Shown: positions 11,422 to 22,780, counted from the stretch's first letter. The stretch: DNA of 24,834 nt from Geosiphon pyriformis (GCA_016748015.1 JAAOMT010000531.1:193329-218162), one strand, 5' to 3'. The notes: generated by a model not told the origin, from the letters alone. Program-made: numbers and translations.

Positions 11422-11490
11422 TTTAGGTTAATTTTGATCTATGTACTTAGGTAGTGATTGGGCTGCAATCATAAAAAGCTTAATAAAAAA
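11365..11490 (+). other. LINE-A 3' end: ORF2 C-terminus, 3' UTR and A-rich tail
   Basis: The segment encodes EWLVTC...*, then a short UTR with TTTAGGTTAATTTTGATC and a GGGCTGCAATCATAAAA ending, followed by an A-rich tail. The same arrangement occurs in reverse at 14262-14374 and 15935-16040. It is therefore the conserved 3' end of the family, where LINE reverse transcriptases start copying. Confidence 0.8.
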
Positions 11491-11962
11491 AAAATTTAAA
11501 ATAATAATTAAATAATTATATTATTTTTTAATGTTTTTAAAACAAAACAAATTAAGTTTTAATAAAGAATTTTTTTAATTATAAGTATAAAATTATTAAA
11601 ATTAAACTTGTTAAAAAAAAGTATTATTATATTTAAGATTATAATAATATTATAATTTATTGTTTTGTTTTTGATTTTATTATTGATATTTGTAAAATAA
11701 TTTTTTTAATATATTTTTAATATTAAAAATGCTTTTAAAGTATTTAATAAAATTGTTATTATTAAGTTAAAATTTATTAGTCTATAATAATATATTATTT
11801 TTAAATTTAAAAACTTTGAATTGCCAAATTTGTTTTTATTTATTAATTAATTTTAATAAAAAAAGAGTATTAAATTTTTTTTATAAATTAATCAATTTTT
11901 TTGATTATACAATCTTTAAAATTAAGAATATAATTATTTAAATACATAATAAACAATTTTAA

Positions 11963-12012
11963 TTTTTTTTTATTTATAATTATAATTAAAATAAAAAGTA
12001 AAAAAGTTGTAA
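11963..12012 (-). repeat. Core copy of AT-rich dispersed repeat
   Basis: Reverse complement reads ACAACTTTTTTACTTTTTAT then TTTAATTATAATTATAAAT and an A run. It matches 4646-4704 with few differences. Confidence 0.5.
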
Positions 12013-12209
12013 ATTTTACTTTTTTTTACATAAAAAGTTTTTTGTTGTAAAAACAATTAAACAAAATATTTTAATGCTATTTTTTTTAGATATTAATAAT
12101 ACAAAGTAATTTTTTTTAATTAAAACTTTTTTTAAAAAACATATTAAAATTAATTTTAATGTTGTTTTTGTTTTTTTTTAAAGTTTTAAAGTTTTAAATA
12201 ACAAATTAG

Positions 12210-12241
<32 letters not shown>

Positions 12242-13117
12242 CTTTTACAAATAGCCAAAAAGAAATAATTACTTTTTTTTGTTATTATTATACTAAATTT
12301 TTTATGGTTTTAAATAAAATTTTAAATAAAATCTTTGTTATAATAACCAGCTTTTTTTTTAATATAGATAACAATAATAATAAAATTAATTACTAGTTGT
12401 ATTACCAAAAATAATGTTTTTTAACAGATTTTTATTGGTTTTAAAAACAAAATAAAATATGTTTTTATATGTGTTTTTAACTAATTAAATTATTAAATTA
12501 TCTAATTTTAAAAATTAAGCTAAAACAAAATCAATTTTTTTTTTGTTTTTTAATTATATTATATTTAATAATTTAAAAAACAATTATTAGTTATTAAAAT
12601 TTACCAAATAAATAATATTTATTTTAATGTTTAATGTTTTTTTTAAGATTAAATTGACTTATATTAAGACTGTTTTTTAATTTGTAAATTATTTTTTAAC
12701 TTTTAAAATTTCTAAATTTTTAGTGGTTTTTGAGTTTATTTTTTTTTATTGGTATTATTTTGTATAATATGTTTAAAAGTATTATTATTGTTAATATTAA
12801 AAATATTTTTAATGTTTTTAGTAAAGTTTTTTAAATTATATTAAAATTTATTAATATTTATATTATTGTTTATTTTAAGTTTTTTAATATAATTATAACT
12901 ATTTTTAATTTTTAATTGGTTTTAATAACAAAAAATAACATTAAATTTTTTTTATTAATTAAAAAAAATTATTATCTTTTATAATATATTTAAGATCAAG
13001 TTAATTAAATTTTTTTTTAACTGTACTGTCTTTAAAATTAATAATTTGATATTTTAGATTAATAGTTATATTTGTTTTATTTTCTGTTTTTTTAATTTTA
13101 TTTTATAATTATAGTAT

Positions 13118-13202
13118 ATTATTATTACTTTTGAATTTAAAAAAATTTGAATATTATAATTATTAAAACTAATACTTTAAAAAAATGTTATATTTAATAA
13201 AA
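13118..13202 (-). repeat. Core copy of AT-rich dispersed repeat
   Basis: The + strand holds AATTATTAAAACTAATACTT then TAAAAAAATGTTATATTTAA. It aligns over about 80 bases with 13918-14002 (direct, ~800 bp away) and with the reverse complement of 15155-15241. The last match differs at only a few positions over its best half. Confidence 0.6.
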
Positions 13203-13612
13203 GAGTTTTAATTGTTATTATTGCTTAAGTATTAAAATTTAGATTATTTAATTACAAATTATAAAATATTTTTTCTTTTTTTTTAAGTTTAATTTAAGTC
13301 TATAAGTAGTTTTAGGAATTTTAAATTATATTTTATTAATATTAAATTTTATTTTAAAACTTTTGTTTTATTAATTTTTTTGTTATTGTTCTTTTGGCTC
13401 TTTTTATTATTGTTGTTTTTATAAATTTTTTGTTTAATTTTTACTTATTTTTTTGAAATTTAAGTTGATTTCTTTGGTTTTATTAGTTAAATCTGTTGTT
13501 AAATTTATTAATATTTTGATTATTTTAATTACTAAATTGCTTGGTGTTTTTTTGTTTTATATATTAAGTTAAAAATAATTATATTATAATTAAAAAAAAT
13601 ATTAATACTTTT

Positions 13613-13768
13613 TTTGATAAATTAAATAGATTGTATAAATATATTAATAAGTTAAGAGCTAAGTATAATATTAATAATAATTTGGTTATTGATAAAACTT
13701 TTAATAAAATAAGAGCTTTTTAAGAGTTTAATTTTCTAAGATTAAAAAATATATACCAAATAATTAAG
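13613..13768 (+). pseudogene. Possible decayed coding remnant in AT-rich DNA
   Basis: From 13613 the + strand reads through about 50 codons with one internal stop. The peptide has a non-repetitive, charged pattern (starting FDKLNRLYKYINKLRAKYN) and ends at TAA near 13766. The local composition contains ordinary codons such as AGA GCT AAG, unlike the surrounding T runs. It might be a fragment of an old transposon protein. I cannot name a family, and chance is a real alternative in DNA this AT-rich. Confidence 0.2.
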
Positions 13769-13917
13769 TAAAATAGTTAAAAATATTAGTATTTTGATTA
13801 TATATAAAAATAGATTTTTTTTAAATTTAATATAATTTAAATTTAATTAAATTTGTATATTTAATTATATATAAAAATATATAAGTTATATCTAATTTAG
13901 AATTTTTTGGTAAATTT

Positions 13918-14002
13918 ATTATTGCTATTTTTAAATTCAAAAATATTTTTAATACTATTATTATTAAAGCTAATACTTTAAAAAAAATTATATTTAATAA
14001 AA
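13918..14002 (-). repeat. Core copy of AT-rich dispersed repeat
   Basis: The + strand holds ATTATTAAAGCTAATACTTT then AAAAAAAATTATATTTAATA. It is a direct partner of 13118-13202. Confidence 0.6.
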
Positions 14003-14261
14003 TATTTTTAAATAAATTATAAAATTATTTTTTTTAATTTATTAAATTATTTTTTAAATTATTTGTTATGTTTAAAGTTTTTATAAATTAATTTGTTAAC
14101 TTGGTTTTTTATATGAAAATTATTATTTTATTTATTTTATTTTATTATGTTTAATAATAATTTCGAATTTAAATTAAATTTTTTGAAATTTTGTTTACAA
14201 AAATTGATTTATTTAGTAAATTTGTAATTAAATCTATTAGGTTAATAATTTAAATATATAT

Positions 14262-14374
14262 ATTTTTTTTAATTTTACGAGTGAGGCCCAAATGCAAGCT
14301 AGCACAATACATCAAACTAAGTGATCTAAACTAGGCGCAAATCATGCATTTTCTACACGTGACCAGCCACTCGG
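14262..14374 (-). mobile_element. 5'-truncated LINE copy: 3' end only
   Basis: Read on the - strand, this begins at CCGAGTGGCTGGTCACGTGT. It encodes the last residues of ORF2 (EWLVTCRKCMICA then TAG), continues through the family's 3' UTR to GGGCCTCACTCGTAAAA and ends in an A-rich tail. Nothing of the rest of ORF2 is recognisable upstream. This is what abortive target-primed reverse transcription leaves behind. Unlike LINE-A and LINE-B it keeps four CpGs in about 100 bases, so it is less decayed and may be a younger insertion into the AT-rich block. It resembles the LINE-B 3' end more than LINE-A. Confidence 0.8.
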
Positions 14375-15917
14375 AATATTTATTAAAAATAAGCTTTTTT
14401 TAAAAATAAACTCAATTTTTTTCTTAAAACTTAAATTAAATTTTATTAAAACCAAATAAATTTTAAAGTTTATATATTAAATTTTTTTATATGTAATTAG
14501 TTATCTAAATTATTTTAAATTATTTTAAATTAAATTTATAAAAACAGATATTCTATATATAATTACAATTATTATATTATTATTAAAAATCAAATCAGTC
14601 AACTAAATAATAATACTATTTATATTAAACTTAATATTAGAAGTCTAAATTTCTTAAAATATTATTAAACTTTCAAAAAATTAAGTTTTTATTAATTATA
14701 TTATTATTACTGTTTATATTCTTTTTTTAAGACTTATTATTTTTTTGCTTAAGTAATTAATGACTTTTTTAAAATTTTGACATTTTTTTACAGTTAAAAT
14801 TTTATTTTTCATCTTAATAAATTAAAAATAAAAAAACACTAATTAGTTTGTAATCAAAAAAACCAAAATATTAATAAACTTAATAATAAATCTAATTAAT
14901 AAAACCAATACAACCAACTGAAATTTCAAAAAAAACCAACTTAAAACCAATTATAAAATTAATAATAACAATAATAACAATCAAAAAATCAAAAGTTTTA
15001 ACATAAAACTTAATATTAACAAAATAAAATTCAAAATTTTTGGATTAATTACAAACTTAAATAAAAGTTTAAAAAAAAGATAAAAATATCTTGTAGTTTA
15101 AAACCAAATATTTTATGTTTTAATACTTAAAACAACACTAATAATTAAAGATTTTTTATTAAATACAACATTTTTTTAAAATATTAGTTTTAATAATTAC
15201 AGTATTTAAAATTTTTAAAAAATTAAAAATAATAATAATATATTTTAAAAAAAATTTAAAAACTAAAGAATAAAACAAATATAGTCATAAATTAAAATAC
15301 TAATTTGCTAATTTTAAAAACAATACAAGTAAAAAAAAATTTAATTTAGTTTTAAACATATTATTAAAGACAATAGTTTTTTATTAATTAAAAAAAAATT
15401 TTTAACATTATTTTTTATCATTAAAACTAATCAATAAATAAAAGTTATTTAAATAGTTTTAAAACTTTTAAAATATAAAACAACATATTATTATTAACTA
15501 ATAGACTTTAAATTGATTTTAAAAACTTTATTAATAAATATATATAAAAAATATTATATAAAACAATAACAAAAACAAAAGCAAAAAATAAAAAATTAGC
15601 AAGTTAAATCTAAATAATAATATTTAAAAAAACTTAAAATATAAATTCTATATAAAACAATTTAAATTGTTTTTAAATACTAATTTTAAACCAATAAAAT
15701 TATGTATAAACTGAAAAATAGTTTTAATATAAGCCAATTTAATCTTAAAAAAGACATTAAATATTAAAATAAAAATTATTTATTCAAAAAACTTTTAATG
15801 ATTAATAATAATTTCTTAAGTATTATTAAAAAACAAAAAAAAATTAGCTTTAAGCTTTATTTAATTAGTTTAAACTTTAAGATTAAACATTTTAATAAGT
15901 TAATTAGCCAAAAAAAA
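14375..15917. other. Extremely AT-rich block 3 (A/C-biased on +)
   Basis: About 1.5 kb with no gene. A exceeds T and C strongly exceeds G on + (14881-14940 has about eleven C and one G), the mirror image of block 2. It contains one core copy at 15155-15241. The bias is that of a minus-sense LINE. The block may once have been continuous with the AT-rich DNA beyond LINE-B. Confidence 0.5.
15155..15241 (+). repeat. Core copy of AT-rich dispersed repeat
   Basis: The + strand holds TTTTTATTAAATACAACATT then TTTTTAAAATATTAGTTTTA and AATAATTACAGTATTTAAA. Its reverse complement matches 13118-13202 closely, and the direct strand matches 23124-23191. Confidence 0.6.
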
Positions 15918-15934
15918 CAAAAACTTTTTTATTT
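15918..15934 (+). repeat. Candidate target-site duplication, left copy
   Basis: CAAAAACTTTTTTATTT next to the LINE-B 3' tail resembles CAAAAACTTTATTTTTT at 22764-22780 beyond its 5' end. The first ten bases are identical. In such AT-rich DNA chance cannot be excluded. Confidence 0.4.
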
Positions 15935-15992
15935 ATTTAATGAGTAAAGTCTAAATATGGCCTAATACTATACATCACATAAATAATCTAAA

Positions 15993-18900
15993 CTAGGTGT
16001 GAATTATGCATTTGCTATATGTGACCAGCCACTCAGACCAATCAAAACAACAATAAACACCTATACAAACAGAAACTATGTTTCTAATATCCAAGAAAAA
16101 CAGACAAGACTTACAAAATACAAAACTAATATCAAACACATTAGCAATACCCAATAATCTAATTACACCAGTTGAGAGTACTACTAGAAGACCAGAAACT
16201 GAGATGGGAACAGAACTGTTCTGTAGGATCAAGCCACTTTTTTCTATAATAGCCCAGTATTTAGTATGTACTAGCCAAATATTATTCCGGAAAGCAAACC
16301 AAAATTTGTGCACAAAAAATACAATATTCTGAGCTGCAACCTTAAGGTTTTTAAAAATATAAACAGATTTACAATACCAATTATTGAAAACAAAGCCTTT
16401 ACACAAAGCAGTACCAACAACAATATCAGAAATGCAAGTACACAACAACTGTGATACACAAAAAGAAGAGCAAAATAAATCCAAGTATGTCTCTCAAGCA
16501 GATACATGAACTTTTATTAACTGTGCACAATCAGCAGTGTCAAAAGAGCAAGAAAAAACATGGTCCAAGACCTCAACATCTCCACAGAACAAACACACTA
16601 TACTGAAGTAACACTTATTATAAAGTTACTTACATACTGTGACAGAAAGATAATAATACAGTGCCTTCATAAAATACAAACAAAAGCCAGCAGTGCGTGC
16701 ACTAGTAAAACCAGCAGTCAAATAAGAATCAGAATGCCATACCAATAAAGATCTGGACCAATCAACATTAGCATGCAGACCATCCATCAAGACATAGAAA
16801 CCAGAACCAACCTCCCAATGCACACAATAAATAGATTGGAAAATATTATAAACAAAATGCTGAGAATTATTAGAAACTGCTGTGCCATCAGCTTGAAGAA
16901 AGTGTTTACTGACCACATGAAGTAGACACCTATCTGAGAAAGCAGCAGCCTTAGCAAAAGCATTAGCATGCTTATTGCTGAAGACACCAGAATGACTCTT
17001 AACTTTAATCCAATTAATGTCCAAATTCTTGTGATGAATAACATTAGCAATATAGTGATGCTTAATCCAACACCAATTCTTAAAATCTGGACAAGCCAAC
17101 ATAAACTCTGATTTGCATGCATTCAGAGCAGCTTGGCTGTCCAAAAACAAGTCGACAGAATGAAAAGAAAGAATACACTTAAGAGTCAGAGCAATGGCCT
17201 GCAATTCTGTTATCATAGAGAAAACCAAACCAGAGACTTCAACCCCCAGGCCCAAATCAATGTCTTCAAAAAAACAGTAGTACCAGCCATCACACCAGAA
17301 GTTCCCAGACTACTTAGAAATCCATCTGTGTACACAAAAAAACAAGCATTATTAACTTGCAATAAATTAACACTAATGACACCAAAATTATGACATCCAA
17401 AAGTAAAGAACAAGCAGAAGAAAAAGCCTTACCACCAAGAAAATAAACAGCAAGCTCAAACCAGATGGGAACAGGACCATGAGGGTCCAATCACTTTTAC
17501 TACTTAAAAGTTGTCTAACTGAAAATGGCATCATGTTTGTTATACAGCTGGTTCACAAAAGTGACTTCATAATGCCAAAGAGAGGAGACATACTTAAAAT
17601 AACTAGGCTTACTAAGAACAAGAGACATAGGAATACCACTTCAAAAACAAAATGCACTGGCTGGAGATTCACCCAAGAACAAATCACAACCAGAAAAAAT
17701 GTGAATCATACCAGCCAAAAAATTGTTTAAGAAGTTGATTCTAACATGAGCCAGAAAATGTAAAAGGTGGTGAAAACACCAGCTAAAAACCTGAAAATCA
17801 TAAGATTTGTGGAAAAATAACCAACCCAAAATACCCAATAAATTTGCAAAAGAAACAAGAGAGACCAATTTGCTTTCGGTCTAAATTTGTTCAAAAGTTT
17901 TTAAACCATACAATGAAGAATGATGAATTGCTTCAGTGGGGAAATTATGTGGGAGACCAGACCTAGACTTTAAGTCCTTGCAAATCATAGCATCCTATTT
18001 ACTACAAACACTAATAAGAACAAAACTGAATTAAGTTTTATAATTGACAATAGAAAAAAGAACTGCTAAAACCAAATATGCAAACTGTTTATTTAAGATT
18101 GCCTTTCTTAGAACAAGATTGACAAAAAACCGAACATTCAAATATGTCTTAGCCAAACTAGGTTTCAACAAGCCCTCAAAAGACAAAAAAATACCCAAAT
18201 AATGATGAGGTTCCTTTTTTTTGGCGATAAAAATAGGTGAGCCACTAACAGTTAAATAAGGATTAGAAACCCAGCAGTTAATAGGGATGACTACAGTCTT
18301 GTTATTATTTATGGAAATGTTATTTAACTTAAAAAAATCATTAGCAACATTAAGAATGTGTTGTATAGCAGCCTGACTATTACCAACCTAAATTGTATCA
18401 TTGACAAAAGCACCAGCAGCAAAAAATGATGTTATCCTGGCCTGAGATTCTGCCTGGCCAGACTTGAAAACAAAATGAGAGTTCAACTTGTAACCATATA
18501 CACCCTCCTGTCTTTTAACTTTACATAGAAGCGAATCATAGAATATGCACCAAAGAAAAAATAAGAATACTTTCCCTTGGTCCAAACCATCATGAACACA
18601 ATACCCATCAGTTAAGCCAAAGTTTGTCATCACTTTGTTAATGTAACTATTGTGAATACTACCAAAAAATCTAATGAACTTGTCACACATCTTGATTCTA
18701 ACCAAATTCCTCTTAAGATGTTCCCAACCAACAGAGTCATAGGCCTTATGTATGTTTTGCAAAACCAGTCACAGTTCACGGTTCTTTTCCAAAACATCCT
18801 CAACCACTGAGCCAATAGCAAAAATAGGTGATTGTGTCATCATCCTTTTTAAAACAGAGAAATTGTCTCTATGTAAAACATTATAAGTACTGTAAGTTAA

Positions 18901-20712
18901 AGAAATTCTATCTAAAAGAATTTTGGAAAGAATTTTGCAAGCTGTTTCAATCAAAGCAATAGGACAGGTATTTGTAAGAACACCTTCCCATTCATATGGC
19001 TTAGGAATTATTGAAACTTATGCTTTCCTCCAAGATCCAGATACTAATTCATGAGTTAAACACAGATTCAAGAACACAGAAAACATATTCAAGACTGAGT
19101 TGTCACAGTGTTTCTACAATTCATTAAAGATGCCAAAAAGACCAGCTGCTTTTCTATTAGGCAGATTTAAGACCACAGCAAATAATTTGTCAGAACCAAT
19201 TAAACACATCACATTGAAAAATACACCATTAAAAACATAATCCAAAGGCTGATATTGGCAAATCCAATTATCAGAGATATCGAACACCACTCTATGTTTC
19301 CTAGTTCAACTCTCCATAATCTTATCTATTTTAGACTTAACCAAATCAGGCTCCAAAACCAACTCATTGTCTACAACTAAGTGATCCAATACTACCTTGT
19401 GAAAAAGATGTTCCAATACACTTCTGATGATATGACCTTTATTTAATTCAAAACTTTTTATTCTACTGGTAATGGTCTGTTTAATGTGAGATTCCTCAGC
19501 ACACTTGAATTCCAGTAACTTGGAAGAATGGTAAAATTTCCTTGCTTTTGCCAATCCAGAACAAATAGCATCAAAAATAAAACCTGAAAGAAAAAAAGAC
19601 TTTATTTCAGCTGCACCACTAGAGTCAAGCCTGTCCCATGTACCCAACAACAAAGCAAAATTTTCACTCGAAACCAAATGAGAAGCTTTTACCAGCCTAA
19701 ACACCAGCAACTTCAGTTTATGAAACTTAAAAGACACATTGGTAAAAACACTGTCATAATCTTTGAACCATTTTCTTTTAAATGTCCCATTGGTAGAAAA
19801 AACCATGACCCTATGAACAATATCCCATATTATATCCAGATCTAAAGACTTCTCAGCTGCTGTAAATGCACTTGAAAGCATAGCAGCATTAGCAGCTGTG
19901 GGATCCCTAAATTTACACCACTTCCTTTCATTGGCACTTTTAACATCAAATTTCCAATAATCTTTATTTACCTGCTTACACAGTGAAAACAGCTGAACAT
20001 CTAACAAACTATCCAGACTCACAAAAACAGAAACAACTATGTGATCAGTATCAAAATAATCTACAACACTAGTTATATTGTAACCCACCATTGTATTGAC
20101 CAAATTTAAGAAAATAAATACATAATCAATTGTCTTAGCAATTCCACAAGAATTGTACCACGTAGGTATCTTAGCAAATGAGCTTCTGGCCAAAAAATTG
20201 ACCAGACCCAAATCAAAGCACTTTTTAAAGCTGGCATATTTATGAGATTCATTCTCATTGAAATCACCACTAAGAATAACAAAAAAAGATTTATTTATAG
20301 CCTTTGCAATAAGAAAATTGATGTCGCCAGCCTAAGAGAACCAAACTACCAAAGAAGCACCAGCATACAGCCCCAAAATTAACACAGAAAGCCTATTCTT
20401 AAAAAGCAACCTGACAGAAAGGATCCAACCAGGCACTTTAGAAACTTTGCACACATGACGAGCCAAAGAAATGTCCATAATAATAGCAATGCCAGAATCT
20501 AGGTAATCAGAATTCACCTTAGAAGTGAAGACATGAACACCATCAAACTTGTTCATAATCCATAGATAAACCTTATCCTTCAATTTAGTCTCAGTAACAA
20601 TAGAAATCAAATTGTTCATTCTTTTATGCCAATAAATTATATCACCCTGCTTTGCAGGATTGTTCATCTCTCTGACATTACATGTAGCAATTTTCCAAAT
20701 TAAATCAATCAT
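15993..20712 (-). pseudogene. LINE-B ORF2: APE endonuclease, reverse transcriptase, RNase H
   Basis: ATG at 20712-20710; terminal TAG at 15995-15993. One phase runs to about 17420, shifts there, and shifts again at the run of seven A (17268-17274 on +), after which it stays open to the RNase H and C-terminus. Internal stops start at (lowest base) 20332, 19306, 19114, 19018, 18769, 18388, 18031, 17995, 17881, 17641, 17515, 17500, 17497, 17491, 16626 and 16494. Endonuclease: TCNVRE (N12), TETKL (E41), SGDFN, TIDYVF and TDH, all catalytic positions kept. Reverse transcriptase: LPNRKAAG, motif A QNIHKAYDSV (Asn for Asp), motif B GLDQGKVF, motif C FVND (Asn for the first Asp). RNase H: YTDG, TELQ, LDSQ, SHSG, with the last Asp now Asn (NKHAN). 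The C-terminal zinc motif CLFCGD...DHVFSC is intact. Confidence 0.9.
20709..20712 (-). promoter_or_regulatory. ORF1/ORF2 ATGA stop-start overlap
   Basis: ORF1 ends CAA TGA and ORF2 begins ATG ATT, sharing ATGA, exactly as in LINE-A. Its retention in two diverged copies suggests that the overlap mattered for ORF2 translation. Confidence 0.75.
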
Positions 20713-22755
20713 TGAAATAAAAGAGGAGCTAATAAACCTAAACTAAAACACAAAAAGTCTAATCTTGTTAATACTAAACTGACTGAAACTTCCAGAGCTA
20801 TTATCTTCAATTCCAAACCACCTATCTTGGTAATAAGAATCTTTGAGCTGCTCAAACTTAGTTCAGAAATAGCATTTCCAACCACTAAAAGAGAAGGAGA
20901 AGAAAGCACCACCACACTATCCACAGCCATATTTGAATTTAAAGCTGAGTTCAAGAGAGAAACAGCAATAGGGGAGGGGACACAAGATGGAGATAACATT
21001 GGCATTAACTCCACAAAGTTCAATTTTCTCAAAATCTCAGAAACCTGATCTGACAAAAGCTCCATGGAGCACTCCAAAGAAGCCATGCAGTCAGCCAAAC
21101 TAGAATCATCGAGAGGATTGGAAGCCAACACTAAAAGTTTTGTACTTAAAAATAAACCAGTACCAGAAAAAACTGATAAAGCCACACAGAAAAGAGAGCC
21201 ACCTGCAATTTGAGCCCAAGTTTTTCCACCAAAAGATGCTGGACAAGCAACCAAAGTCTGTTTTCTCTTATAAATATTAACTAGACGGACCTAATCCTAA
21301 GAGAATACCATCCACTTATGATAAACTTCAGAAATCTTACCAACTGAACACATATTAGAAATATGACCAAATTGTTCACACTTGGTGTAACAAGCCAAAG
21401 AAAAACCAGCCCAATGCAAATTCACACCCTTATAAACTGGAACAAAATCAATAGCAACCAATTTGGATGCTTCATTAGCAAAACACACTACTGCACATTT
21501 ATTATACACATATGAACTGGGGTTATGACCAATAAAACAAGTTTTTCCACCATATAATTTTATCAAATCAGAAAGATCATGTGCCATAGTGCTTATTGGC
21601 AAGGTGTACAATAAAGTCTGATGGCAATCTTTTACTACTCATGATTCTTTGTCATTCACAACCAATGCAACACAAACAGAATCTTTACTTATAAGAACTG
21701 ACTATTTGAAAGCAACTGAGCTAGCCATATCTGATGACACAAATTTCACTAAAGCTTTTTGCCAAAGCCCAATTAGTTGCATTCTAATCAAAATTACTTG
21801 ACCAAATTTAAAGAACACTGACACAATTACTGATTTGGAAAGATCCACTGAGATCTTTTTGACTATCACTTTCTGATCTGAGTGGCTGTTTGGTTTCCTA
21901 ACATTAATATTTACCAAAAAATTTTTACTGATTGCCATTTTCTTGGCTTTAATTAAACTTAATTCGAAATAAAAGAAGATCTAATGATGTCTGGGAGTTT
22001 TGAAGGAGCAAATGCCCCCAAAACCATCGACCTTATAAAAAAAATTTTTTACAGCAATTAACTTGTCACCAATAGTCTTGTCAGGCAAGACAGAAATTCC
22101 AATATCCAATGCGAATAACTTAACTGAATCAAAAATATGCTTATCTGATGCATATGATCTGACAGAGTGTAATTTTTTGGAGCCTGCAAACTTAGGAGAT
22201 GGAAGAGCCATCATATCATCATTATCACTTAAAACATTGAATAAAAGAGTTTTCGGGGATTAACTTAATACGTATGTACAAATACATGTTTTCCTGGAAG
22301 TAATGTCATTTTCTATGTCATTGATTATAGAAGTGTCTGAGTTAGCATAACTAGTTTCCTCAGTGATGGTATTTTTTATGTTCTCCAAGTCTGACAGATC
22401 ACTCATACTACTTGCCTCACTTTCCATTTTGCTGCCCCAAGATCTCGAAAACTTACCATCAGTATCACTAATATTAGCCAGGCCCAGTGGACTAGCAGAT
22501 GAATCAACCACTCTGATGCTGACTTTGAAATTCTTAGGCTTCTTATAAGATGTGCTACAAGAGTACACACTATTAACTCTCTTTTTTTTGCATCAGGCTG
22601 GGTCCTCAAATCAGCAGAAGTAGATCCAGAGCTACCAGCAACAGGACTCGTCAGTTTCATGTTCATGAATAAAGATACATTTGAAGAAATAGTTGAAAGT
22701 ATGAAGGGAGAAGGAAGTAGGAAAAACTTTTTTTTCAGCAATATCTTGCTCTCAT
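20709..22755 (-). pseudogene. LINE-B ORF1: RRM-like and CCHC RNA-binding protein, decayed
   Basis: Predicted role is binding the element's RNA. The C-terminal phase ends at TGA 20711-20709, overlapping the ORF2 ATG. Internal stops lie at (lowest base) 22260, 21981, 21702, 21639, 21297 and 21291, mostly at expected Gln or Trp codons. The N-terminal part (MNMKLTSPVAGSSGS, ATG 22666) lies in another phase; homology switches at the A run near 22580-22587. Upstream the start is unclear: ATG 22755-22753 soon meets a stop unless the A-run at 22731-22738 also changed length. An acidic segment lies near 22300-22450 (SDLSDLENI). The RRM-like part at about 21702-21890 includes VIVKKISVDL and LIGLWQKALVKF. 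The knuckle reads CYTKC-x4-H-x4-C, so the first Cys of C-x2-C is Tyr. The C-terminal third is Ser/Leu-rich. Confidence 0.85.
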
Positions 22756-22763
22756 TGTGATCC

Positions 22764-22780
22764 CAAAAACTTTATTTTTT
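22764..22780 (+). repeat. Candidate target-site duplication, right copy
   Basis: CAAAAACTTTATTTTTT beyond the 5' end of LINE-B; partner of 15918-15934. Confidence 0.4.

Larger units (their letters stand above)
4743..11490 (+). mobile_element. LINE-A: near full-length non-LTR retrotransposon, inactivated
   Basis: The element has a short 5' leader, ORF1 (4825-6676), ORF2 (6673-11421), a 3' UTR of about 50 bases and an A-rich tail near 11470-11490. The order RRM-like/CCHC ORF1, then APE endonuclease, reverse transcriptase and RNase H in ORF2, marks a LINE of a clade with C-terminal RNase H. I recognise the family as one that is highly repeated in Rhizophagus. The exact 5' end is uncertain and no convincing target-site duplication was found. 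The copy is dead: 6 internal stops in ORF1 and 13 in ORF2, plus substitutions at key residues. The sense strand is T- and G-rich and almost free of CpG. Confidence 0.93.
11491..14261. other. Extremely AT-rich block 2 (T/G-biased on +)
   Basis: About 2.8 kb with no gene. T exceeds A and G exceeds C on the + strand (one line at 12721-12780 has about ten G and no C). It carries several reverse-oriented copies of the shared core (11963-12012, 13118-13202, 13918-14002) and an (ATT)n run at 12213-12241. The T/G bias matches the sense strand of the LINEs, so this may be plus-sense retroelement DNA that has lost nearly all of its GC; that is inference. Confidence 0.5.
15935..22763 (-). mobile_element. 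LINE-B: near full-length non-LTR retrotransposon, inactivated
   Basis: It has the same architecture as LINE-A on the opposite strand: ORF1 (about 22755-20709), ORF2 (20712-15993), a short 3' UTR and an A-rich end near 15935. The proteins are clearly related to LINE-A but differ throughout, so this is another subfamily of the same Rhizophagus clade. It is more decayed, with about 22 internal stops plus frameshifts near 22580, 17420 and 17270. A possible target-site duplication puts the 5' end a few bases before an ATG at 22753-22755, which would make the copy almost full length. The sense strand is T/G-rich with very few CpGs. Confidence 0.9.

Noticed and set aside
4734-11501. Short AATTTAAAA match at both ends of LINE-A as a target-site duplication
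   Set aside because: Matches of this composition are expected by chance in such AT-rich flanks.
20827-22548. Plus-strand open frames within LINE-B ORF1
   Set aside because: They are antisense to recognisable ORF1 protein and carry no domain.
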